Positions 16,469 to 23,364 of a stretch of DNA of 64,000 bases are shown in pieces. This DNA is from Clavibacter michiganensis subsp. insidiosus (lineage in GTDB: Bacteria > Actinomycetota > Actinomycetes > Actinomycetales > Microbacteriaceae): the NCBI RefSeq assembly GCF_002240565.1, contig NZ_MZMO01000001.1, positions 372,001-436,000 on the forward strand, in the 5' to 3' direction. The notes beneath the pieces are model-generated. The model ran no database searches and had not been told where the DNA came from. It saw only the letters and a list, made by a program, of their open reading frames with translations. Each line of letters starts with the position of its first letter. Position 1 is the first letter of the stretch. The position numbers and the translations under genes are program-made.

Positions 16469-17536
16469 TGTACTGAGTCATGACGTTGGTGACACTCGGG
16501 CCGCGGGCGTCAGCCCGTGGCTCGAGTGGATTCGTTCAGTGTTGTAGTGCTGGATCCACGGATCAAGGGCGTCGGTTCTGGCTTGGTTGCTGGTGAAGGG
16601 TTGCCGGTAGGCCCACTCGGTCGCGAGGGTGCGGTTGAAGCGTTCGACCTTGCCGTTCTGCCAGGGGCAGTGCGGGCGGATGAACTTCTGCCTCGCACCG
16701 AGCTGCGTGACCGCGTTCTGGAACGCGGCCGAGTGCCGGTAGGCGAACGCGTTGTCCGTCAGGACCCGTTCGATGCGGGTGATGCCGTGCTCGGCGAAGT
16801 ACGCCGCGGCCCGGGTCAGGAACCCTGCCGCGGTCACGCCCTTCTCGTCCGGGTGGATCTCCGCGTAGGCGAGGCGGGTGTGGTCATCGACCACGGCGTG
16901 GACGTAATCGAACCCGATCCCACGACCACGAACCTGTTCGCTGCGGCCATGCGCCCGCCAGCCGCCGCCGTCCGGGATCCGGCCGAGCTTCTTCACGTCG
17001 ACGTGGATCAGGTCGCCGGGATGCTCATGCTCGTACCGGTTTGCCGTCGACCGGGATGCCCGGATCACGGCCCCGGTGACGGGGTCCAACCATGCCAACG
17101 GCGGTGCCCCGTGCCGCCGCAGGACGCGGGAGATCGTGCGGGCTGGAACACCGGTCACCGGCGCCAACCGGGCAGGACCTGATCGCAATCGGGTCCTCGC
17201 TTCCACGACGGCTCGTTCTCGTTCCGGGCTCGTCCTCGTCGGCACCCGTCTCGGCCTCGAGGACCGGTCCGACAAGCCTTCGAAACCCTCGGACCGGAAC
17301 CGATTCACCCACCGATGCGCGCACTGACGCGACACACCGAGTTCGCGCGCGACATGCGAGACCGGCCGACGATCCTCGACCACCCGCCGCACGAGGAGAA
17401 CCCTCCCGTGAACCGTCAGACGAGCATTAGCGTGGGACATCGAGGCCTCCTGGCAGTGGCAGAACTAGACAGCTCCATCAAGCCAGGAGGCCTCCTCACA
17501 CGCCCCGAAGTGTCACCAACGTCATGGCCGGGTACA
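16469..17536 (-). mobile_element. IS481-family insertion sequence, copy 2 (1068 bp)
   Basis: Same element as copy 1, with ends TGTAC...GTACA and a 6-bp target duplication TCTAGG at 16463-16468 and 17537-17542. It differs from copies 1 and 3 by two substitutions (17125 C for T, changing Ile106 of the transposase to Val, and 17285 A for G, silent). The right-hand duplication supplies the TAG stop codon of the GT87-like gene on the minus strand. Insertion is therefore exactly at that gene's end. Confidence 0.95.
16478..17440 (-). CDS. IS481-family transposase, copy 2
   Basis: 320 residues, intact, with the same DDE triad (Asp148, Asp229, Glu266) as the other copies. One amino-acid difference, Ile106 to Val (ISRVLRR), lies between the DNA-binding domain and the catalytic core and should be neutral. 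The near-identity of all three copies shows recent transposition. Confidence 0.95.
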   Translation of the reverse strand: MSHANARLTVHGRVLLVRRVVEDRRPVSHVARELGVSRQCAHRWVNRFRSEGFEGLSDRSSRPRRVPTRTSPERERAVVEARTRLRSGPARLAPVTGVPARTISRVLRRHGAPPLAWLDPVTGAVIRASRSTANRYEHEHPGDLIHVDVKKLGRIPDGGGWRAHGRSEQVRGRGIGFDYVHAVVDDHTRLAYAEIHPDEKGVTAAGFLTRAAAYFAEHGITRIERVLTDNAFAYRHSAAFQNAVTQLGARQKFIRPHCPWQNGKVERFNRTLATEWAYRQPFTSNQARTDALDPWIQHYNTERIHSSHGLTPAARVSPTS

Positions 17537-17537
17537 T

Positions 17538-18911
17538 CTAGGGGCCGGCGGTCACGGGGATCGCCCCCGTCGCGTCCGACACGGCGGGCCGGTCGCGGCG
17601 GACGCGGCCGACCGCGTCCGAGGAGCCGACCGCGTCCGCCGCCCGCCGTCGTCCGAGCGCCACGAGCTGCACCACGGCCGCGGCCAGGAGCCCGAGCTCC
17701 GCGAGGTCGCGCACGGTGATGACCGCCACCAGCACGGGGGACGCGTCGAGCAGCAGCGGGTAGGCGTACGGGTAGATGAGCTGCGTGAGCGCCGCGGCGA
17801 CGAGGGCGAGGCGCGTCACGACGACAGACAGCCGGCTGTCCGCGCGGTCGTGCGCCAGGATGACGATGACGGGCACGGCGATCCAGCTCACGTACTGCGG
17901 CGACCCCACCTTGTTCGTGAGGATCAGCGCGGTCACCAGCCCGAGCGACAGCGGCCCGAGTAGCGCCGCGGCGGAGGCCCCGCGGTGGGCGGCGTGCACG
18001 CCGAGGAGCAGCACGCCGACCACGACGGCCACCATGACCGGCGTGAGGGCGGCCGCGACCGCGTCGACTCCGGGGCCCGACACCTGGAAGGCGAGCAGCC
18101 GGGTGTCGTGGTAGACGCGGTAGTCGTCGTCGCCGAAGACGATGCGCCAGAGGTGGTAGACCGCCGCCGACGACTCCACCTGGAGCCCGCGCCCGGTCTG
18201 CTGGCCCACGAACCCGAGGACGTTGCCGCCGCTGCCGAGCGCGAGGGCGCCGGCCACGACGACGGCCGACGTGCCGATGGTCGCCGCGACGATCGCGTGC
18301 GAGGCGCGCGAGGTCGCGCGGCGGGAGGCGAGCGCTGCCATGAGCAGCGCGGCCGGCCACACCTTCATCCACGTGCCGATCGTCAGCAGGACAGCCGCGA
18401 GCGCCGGCCGCGCCACGACGAGCAGCAGGCCGGCGAGGGCGAGCGGCACGGTGATCGCGTCGATGCGTCCCAGCCCGATCGGGCCGAGCGCCACGAGGAA
18501 GCCGAGCCACCACCAGGCGGGCCGGACGCTGCGGCCGCGGCAGCGGCGGAGGAGCAGGGCGAACGCCGCGGCGTCGACGGCGACGACGAGCAGCATCCAG
18601 ACCGTGCCGTAGAATTCGCCGCCGCCGAGGCGCGCGATGAGCATGGGCACGGCCGCGAGGATCGGGTACACCCACGGCTCGTCGACGCCGACCCAGCCGC
18701 CGCCGCCGAGGCCCTGCTGCATCCACCACCGGTAGATGCCCGTGACGTCGCCGAGCGCGGAGGTGGGGCCGATGAGGTTGAGCGTGATGAGCCACAGGTG
18801 GCAGACGGCGAAGGCGAGCCAGAGGTCCCGGGGGCGGGGCGAGCCGATGCGGGCGCGGATGCCGTGCCGGGGCCGGTGCCGTTCGCGATCGTGCGCGGTA
18901 GCGGCGCTCAC
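17538..18911 (-). CDS. GT87-like (DUF2029) membrane glycosyltransferase
   Basis: A 457-residue integral membrane protein with about 10-12 hydrophobic segments. Layout and motifs (GRIDAITVPLALAGLLLV followed by TWMKVWPAALL) match the GT87/DUF2029 group of polyprenyl-phosphate-mannose-dependent mannosyltransferases, GT-C enzymes that glycosylate lipids or wall polymers outside the membrane. Exact donor and acceptor are unknown. The gene is enclosed between IS copies 2 and 3, both in the same orientation. Its stop codon lies in the target duplication of copy 2, and IS copy 3 begins 80 bp upstream of its start, so its native promoter may be disrupted or replaced. Confidence 0.8.
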   Translation of the reverse strand: MSAATAHDRERHRPRHGIRARIGSPRPRDLWLAFAVCHLWLITLNLIGPTSALGDVTGIYRWWMQQGLGGGGWVGVDEPWVYPILAAVPMLIARLGGGEFYGTVWMLLVVAVDAAAFALLLRRCRGRSVRPAWWWLGFLVALGPIGLGRIDAITVPLALAGLLLVVARPALAAVLLTIGTWMKVWPAALLMAALASRRATSRASHAIVAATIGTSAVVVAGALALGSGGNVLGFVGQQTGRGLQVESSAAVYHLWRIVFGDDDYRVYHDTRLLAFQVSGPGVDAVAAALTPVMVAVVVGVLLLGVHAAHRGASAAALLGPLSLGLVTALILTNKVGSPQYVSWIAVPVIVILAHDRADSRLSVVVTRLALVAAALTQLIYPYAYPLLLDASPVLVAVITVRDLAELGLLAAAVVQLVALGRRRAADAVGSSDAVGRVRRDRPAVSDATGAIPVTAGP

Positions 18912-18991
18912 GCGGCGGTTCCTCGGGGTGCGGACAGGTCCATCGGGGTGCTTCTCCTGTCCTCGGGTCGCATGCGCACCGAGATGCTAGA

Positions 18992-20059
18992 TGTACTGAG
19001 TCATGACGTTGGTGACACTCGGGCCGCGGGCGTCAGCCCGTGGCTCGAGTGGATTCGTTCAGTGTTGTAGTGCTGGATCCACGGATCAAGGGCGTCGGTT
19101 CTGGCTTGGTTGCTGGTGAAGGGTTGCCGGTAGGCCCACTCGGTCGCGAGGGTGCGGTTGAAGCGTTCGACCTTGCCGTTCTGCCAGGGGCAGTGCGGGC
19201 GGATGAACTTCTGCCTCGCACCGAGCTGCGTGACCGCGTTCTGGAACGCGGCCGAGTGCCGGTAGGCGAACGCGTTGTCCGTCAGGACCCGTTCGATGCG
19301 GGTGATGCCGTGCTCGGCGAAGTACGCCGCGGCCCGGGTCAGGAACCCTGCCGCGGTCACGCCCTTCTCGTCCGGGTGGATCTCCGCGTAGGCGAGGCGG
19401 GTGTGGTCATCGACCACGGCGTGGACGTAATCGAACCCGATCCCACGACCACGAACCTGTTCGCTGCGGCCATGCGCCCGCCAGCCGCCGCCGTCCGGGA
19501 TCCGGCCGAGCTTCTTCACGTCGACGTGGATCAGGTCGCCGGGATGCTCATGCTCGTACCGGTTTGCCGTCGACCGGGATGCCCGGATCACGGCCCCGGT
19601 GACGGGGTCCAACCATGCCAACGGCGGTGCCCCGTGCCGCCGCAGGATGCGGGAGATCGTGCGGGCTGGAACACCGGTCACCGGCGCCAACCGGGCAGGA
19701 CCTGATCGCAATCGGGTCCTCGCTTCCACGACGGCTCGTTCTCGTTCCGGGCTCGTCCTCGTCGGCACCCGTCTCGGCCTCGAGGACCGGTCCGACAAGC
19801 CTTCGAAGCCCTCGGACCGGAACCGATTCACCCACCGATGCGCGCACTGACGCGACACACCGAGTTCGCGCGCGACATGCGAGACCGGCCGACGATCCTC
19901 GACCACCCGCCGCACGAGGAGAACCCTCCCGTGAACCGTCAGACGAGCATTAGCGTGGGACATCGAGGCCTCCTGGCAGTGGCAGAACTAGACAGCTCCA
20001 TCAAGCCAGGAGGCCTCCTCACACGCCCCGAAGTGTCACCAACGTCATGGCCGGGTACA
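18992..20059 (-). mobile_element. IS481-family insertion sequence, copy 3 (1068 bp)
   Basis: Third copy of the element, identical by eye to copy 1, with its own 6-bp duplication GCTAGA at 18986-18991 and 20060-20065. The variable outer bases of the duplication (TCTAGG in copies 1 and 2, GCTAGA here) show that only the central CTAG is fixed in the target. It stands between the GT87-like gene start and the non-coding stretch before the secreted protease. Confidence 0.95.
19001..19963 (-). CDS. IS481-family transposase, copy 3
   Basis: 320 residues, with the same amino-acid sequence as copy 1. Full-length helix-turn-helix and rve domains with the DDE triad intact. The start codon is about 96 bp inside the element end that faces the protease gene. 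Confidence 0.95.
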   Translation of the reverse strand: MSHANARLTVHGRVLLVRRVVEDRRPVSHVARELGVSRQCAHRWVNRFRSEGFEGLSDRSSRPRRVPTRTSPERERAVVEARTRLRSGPARLAPVTGVPARTISRILRRHGAPPLAWLDPVTGAVIRASRSTANRYEHEHPGDLIHVDVKKLGRIPDGGGWRAHGRSEQVRGRGIGFDYVHAVVDDHTRLAYAEIHPDEKGVTAAGFLTRAAAYFAEHGITRIERVLTDNAFAYRHSAAFQNAVTQLGARQKFIRPHCPWQNGKVERFNRTLATEWAYRQPFTSNQARTDALDPWIQHYNTERIHSSHGLTPAARVSPTS

Positions 20060-20065
20060 GCTAGA

Positions 20066-20379
20066 GCACGCGTTTGACGTGCAGCCGTCAGGCGGTGCCG
20101 CGCGGTCGCCGCGGTGAGCTGGTCGACGGGCGGGAAGAAGGCCAGGCGGTTGTCCAGACGGAGATGGCGGATGCGCGGGGCGAGCCGGTTCGCGTCCGAC
20201 CTCCCGCTGGGCGGTGCGCTGTTGTACCCCTGTGGAGCGGGCGCGTGCGGCGAGCGGCGAGCGGCTTACTGTCTCGACGTGCTGTACGGCGTCAGCGCTG
20301 GTCGTCCAGTCTCACGTCGATCCGTCTTCCGGTGACACTCTCTTCCTCCGGCTCCGCCTCCCCAGATGAAAGCGACTCC
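20066..20379 (+). other. Non-coding stretch between IS copy 3 and the protease gene
   Basis: About 314 bp with no supported gene on either strand. Short open frames exist but none has a start, ribosome site or recognisable sequence. It should contain the promoter and leader of the protease; TTGTACCCCTGTGG near 20221 and the AT-richer TTACTGTCTCGACG near 20264 are the only hints, and I cannot place a -35/-10 pair with confidence. Confidence 0.4.
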
Positions 20380-21231
20380 ATGTTCACCGTACGCAGACCC
20401 TTCGTCGGCCTCAGGCGCAAGACCGTGCTCCTCCTCGTCGCCGGCCTCGCCCTCGGCACCATCGCCGTCCTTCCCCAGGCCCCGGAGGCGGCGTCCGCTC
20501 ATCCGCGCCACGAAGCGCCCGTCCGCCCGGGATCCCTGATCGTCGGTCTCGAGGATGGCAAGGCGTGCACGGCAGGTCCCGTGCTCGCCTCGTCGGCCCT
20601 TGTCCGTAGCGCCTTCAGGCGGATGCACGCGGCCACGAGATACGTGCTCACCGCCAAGCACTGCTTCTCGATGGGCGCTGACGTGAACATGGTCGGAGGC
20701 ATCAAGGGCGTGGTGATGTGGCAGTCGCCTACCGATGACGTTGAGATGATCTTGGTCCTCCCGCACGCGACGAGCACGGCACCGTACGTCGTCCCGGGCA
20801 GCCGCTCCCACCACGTGATCCCCGGACGCACCATCTACGACCCCCGCGCCTTCAACGATGTGATCACCGCGCGGAGCCCGCACCTCGATCAGCTCTTCTT
20901 CATGAGGCTCACCGGCACGGGCAATCCCGGACGGAGTAGTGCGGCGTTCGTCACGAGCGGCGTGACCGGCGGCGTCTTCGACAGGTGGTTCTATGAGGAG
21001 ACGCCTCCCGCGCAGCGCAACTCCAATCCCAACACGGCATCCGCCTCCTCGAGCCTGGCCGGCCCCAATAGACCCGCAGCCGGAGACTCGGGAGGACCCG
21101 TCTACAGCACCAACGGGATCGTCTATGGGGTGCTGTCGGGCAACGTCTACGCATGGGGCATCAACCACCTGCGCTACACTCCCATCGACGTGATCCTGCG
21201 GCAGCTCGGCGGCGCGTACCACCTGGCCTGA
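20380..21231 (+). CDS. Secreted chymotrypsin-like serine protease (resembles Chp/Pat-1 family)
   Basis: A 283-residue exported S1-type protease. Signal peptide: basic MFTVRRPFVGLRRK, hydrophobic core about 15-32, probable cleavage near ASA-H at 38-41. Triad: His94 in LTAKHC, Asp119 or Asp120 in TDDVEMILV, Ser237 in AGDSGGPV. Cys63 and Cys95, the only cysteines, match the disulfide that flanks the catalytic His in trypsins. Size, two-cysteine pattern and secretion recall the Pat-1/Chp/Ppa virulence proteases of Clavibacter michiganensis; this is resemblance from memory, not an alignment. Base composition is less GC-rich than neighbours and it lies beside IS copy 3, both consistent with horizontal acquisition or island context. 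Confidence 0.85.
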   Translation: MFTVRRPFVGLRRKTVLLLVAGLALGTIAVLPQAPEAASAHPRHEAPVRPGSLIVGLEDGKACTAGPVLASSALVRSAFRRMHAATRYVLTAKHCFSMGADVNMVGGIKGVVMWQSPTDDVEMILVLPHATSTAPYVVPGSRSHHVIPGRTIYDPRAFNDVITARSPHLDQLFFMRLTGTGNPGRSSAAFVTSGVTGGVFDRWFYEETPPAQRNSNPNTASASSSLAGPNRPAAGDSGGPVYSTNGIVYGVLSGNVYAWGINHLRYTPIDVILRQLGGAYHLA

Positions 21232-21317
21232 TCTCCCGATCCGCGCTGCCGAGGGGTGAGCCACCACCGGTGAACCTGCTTCCCCGGCATGGCAGGCATC
21301 AGGTCGAGTGGGTACGG

Positions 21318-22598
21318 CTAGGAGGTGCCGCGCAGGCGAGCCACCGTGCTCATCACGTGGTAGATCACGATGGCGGCAACTGTCCCGAGCGCGATGCCGT
21401 TGAAGGTGACCGTGCCGAGCGTGAAGGTGAACGGCGCGATCGCGACGATGAGCGCGGTCGCCGCCGTGAACTGGTTGACGGGCTTGGAGAAGTCCACCTT
21501 GTTGTCCAGCCAGATCTTCACGCCGATGATCCCGATGAGGCCGTAGAGCGCGGTGGTCACGCCGCCGAGCACGCCGGCCGGGATCGTGTTGATGACCGCG
21601 CCGACCTTGGGCGAGAGCCCGAGCAGCACGGCGAACGCGCCGGCCACCCAGTAGGCGGCGGTCGAGTAGACGCGGGTGGCGGCCATCACGCCGATGTTCT
21701 CGCCGTAGGTCGTGGTGCCGGATCCGCCGCCGAGGCCCGCGAGCACGGTCGCCAGGCCGTCGGCCAGGAGAGCCCGGCCGGTCAGCTTGTTCACCGAGCC
21801 GTCGGTCATCTGGGCGACGCCGCGGATGTGCCCGACGTTCTCGGCGACGAGCACGAGCACCACGGGCAGGAACGCGGGCAGCAGCGCCCAGAACTGCGGC
21901 GTGATCTCCGGCGCGTGGAACTCGGGCAGCCCGATCCACGCGGCGGCCTCGAGCTTGGAGTAGTCGATCTCCTGGCGGATCGCCGCCACGACGTAGCCGA
22001 CGACCACGCCGAGCACGATGGAGAGCCGGCCGAGGATCCCGCGGAACAGCACGGTCGAGAGGATCACGGCGGCGAGCGTGATGGTCGCCGTCACGGGTGC
22101 CAGGACGAAGTTGTCGCGGGCCGCGGAGGCCAGGTTGAAGCCGATGAGCGCGACGATCGCGCCGGCGACGACGGGCGGCAGCAGCGCGTCGATCCAGCCG
22201 GTGCCGGTGAGCTGCACGATGCCGCCGACGATCGCCAGCATCACGCCGACCGCGACGATGCCCGCGAGCGCCGCGCCGATGCCGCCGCCCGCCGCCGTGG
22301 CCGCGTTGGCGGCACCGATCGGCGCGATGAACGCGAACGACGAGCCGAGGTAGCTGGGCAGCCGGTTCTTGGTGATCAGGAGGAACAGGAGCGTCCCGAT
22401 CCCGGAGAAGAACAGCGTCGTCGTGGGCGGGAAGCCCGTGAGCGCGGGCACGAGGAACGTCGCGCCGAACATCGCGACGACGTGCTGCATCCCGAGCCCG
22501 ATGGTGCGCGGCCAGGTGAGGCGCTCGCCGGGGCCGACGACCGCGGAGGTCTCCACCGTCCGTCCGTCGCCGTGGAGGGTCCAGATCTGTCGGGCCAT
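21318..22598 (-). CDS. Uracil/xanthine permease (NCS2 family)
   Basis: A 426-residue nucleobase:cation symporter of the UraA/XanQ family with about 14 membrane segments. It starts with a hydrophilic 35 residues, then LGMQHVVAMFGATFLVPALT, the conserved first helix with the QHV motif. Further family features are SSFAFIAPI and the NVGHIRGVAQMT segment, where Glu/Asn residues contact the nucleobase. It probably imports uracil with protons. ATG start at 22598. It is monocistronic by its surroundings. Confidence 0.92.
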   Translation of the reverse strand: MARQIWTLHGDGRTVETSAVVGPGERLTWPRTIGLGMQHVVAMFGATFLVPALTGFPPTTTLFFSGIGTLLFLLITKNRLPSYLGSSFAFIAPIGAANAATAAGGGIGAALAGIVAVGVMLAIVGGIVQLTGTGWIDALLPPVVAGAIVALIGFNLASAARDNFVLAPVTATITLAAVILSTVLFRGILGRLSIVLGVVVGYVVAAIRQEIDYSKLEAAAWIGLPEFHAPEITPQFWALLPAFLPVVLVLVAENVGHIRGVAQMTDGSVNKLTGRALLADGLATVLAGLGGGSGTTTYGENIGVMAATRVYSTAAYWVAGAFAVLLGLSPKVGAVINTIPAGVLGGVTTALYGLIGIIGVKIWLDNKVDFSKPVNQFTAATALIVAIAPFTFTLGTVTFNGIALGTVAAIVIYHVMSTVARLRGTS

Positions 22599-22689
22599 GA
22601 TCGCCTGCTCTCGCGCGGGTGTGTGGGGAGACGCCCCGATCCGCGAGCGTAGCGAGGCCGTGTTGCGGCGGCGTTTCCGGGGGCGGATC

Positions 22690-23091
22690 TCAGCCCCGGC
22701 GCACCGCGACGCGGTTGGCGATGCCCCACACGGCGAAGAGCACGATCATCTGCACGGCGAGCCACCTGTCGATGCCGTCCACCAGCAGCGACACGAGGAA
22801 CGCGCCGAACGAGAGGACGAGGGCGGTGACCCCCACCGCGGCGAACCCCCGCAGGGCCAGCTGCCGGTCGCGCTCGTCGCGGTACTCGAGCCCCTCGATG
22901 CGGGTCGCTTCGCTCACCTCGGGCTGGGACGAGGTGATGGACGACAGCAGCCACACGACCGCGATGACGCCGAGCAGCACGGCGGCGTCCGGGTGCCCCG
23001 CGATGATCACGACGACCGCGGCCAGCGCGAACACCGCCACGATCACGGTGTTGATGCGGGAGATCCCGCGGCGTTCAGTCGTCTTCGACAT
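22690..23091 (-). CDS. Four-span membrane protein paired with an Xre regulator
   Basis: A 133-residue protein with four hydrophobic segments: about 14-32, 36-52, 82-105 and 110-128. The central hydrophilic loop (SSQPEVSEATRIEGLEYRDERDRQ) contains the acidic/Arg pattern DERD seen in DUF2178-like proteins that are commonly encoded behind a small helix-turn-helix gene. Its ATG lies 17 bp inside the end of the Xre gene, so translation is coupled. Function unknown; such pairs may act as a membrane sensor and its regulator. Confidence 0.8.
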   Translation of the reverse strand: MSKTTERRGISRINTVIVAVFALAAVVVIIAGHPDAAVLLGVIAVVWLLSSITSSQPEVSEATRIEGLEYRDERDRQLALRGFAAVGVTALVLSFGAFLVSLLVDGIDRWLAVQMIVLFAVWGIANRVAVRRG

Positions 23092-23272
23092 GGAAGACCT
23101 CCTCGACGGATCGGTGGAAGAAGCGGGCCGCCTTCACGGCCAGGGCGAGCGACGGGTCGTAGCGGCCCGTCTCGATGGCGTTGATCGTCTGGCGGGAGAC
23201 CCCGAGCGCGTCGGCGAGGGACTGCTGGGAGAGCCCGGCCGCCGTCCGGAGCCCCCTCACCTCGCTGTGCAT
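23075..23272 (-). CDS. Small Xre-family helix-turn-helix regulator
   Basis: A 65-residue protein that is almost only a helix-turn-helix: LRTAAGLSQQSLADALGVSR then QTINAIETGRYDPSLALAVK, followed by an acidic tail. This size is typical for the family. The start at 23272 is chosen because the domain begins directly after it and two palindromes lie immediately upstream. A longer reading (from 23308) would run through those palindromes. It precedes and overlaps the four-span membrane protein and probably controls its own operon. Confidence 0.88.
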   Translation of the reverse strand: MHSEVRGLRTAAGLSQQSLADALGVSRQTINAIETGRYDPSLALAVKAARFFHRSVEEVFHVEDD

Positions 23273-23278
23273 GGGTGT

Positions 23279-23317
23279 CAAGCTAGCTTTCCATCGCGGG
23301 GGTGTCAAGCATGCTTG
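23279..23317. promoter_or_regulatory. Paired operators of the small Xre regulator
   Basis: Two related palindromes, CAAGCTAGCTTT at 23279-23290 and CAAGCATGCTTG at 23306-23317, each preceded by TGT and 27 bp apart from start to start. They share the half-site CAAGC. They sit 7 and 34 bp before the regulator start in an AT-rich patch, which suits autoregulation. The M13 peptidase starts 48 bp to the right and could be co-regulated. Confidence 0.6.
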
Positions 23318-23364
23318 TCATCTCTCCCGGCGCGGATCCGGTTGACGCGCCTAGGCTCGTGCCC

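Noticed and set aside
5760..17542. IS copies 1 and 2 as ends of a 12-kb composite transposon
   Set aside because: Each copy has its own complete TCTAGG duplication and the enclosed genes are ordinary chromosomal ones; independent insertions explain the pattern.
20100..20240. Minus-strand frame before the protease gene as a gene remnant
   Set aside because: The translation looks partly protein-like, but there is no start, ribosome site or recognised family, and it crosses into the IS end.
21153..22652. Long plus-strand frame across the permease gene
   Set aside because: Low-complexity Arg/Asp/Gly-rich translation antisense to a clear NCS2 permease.
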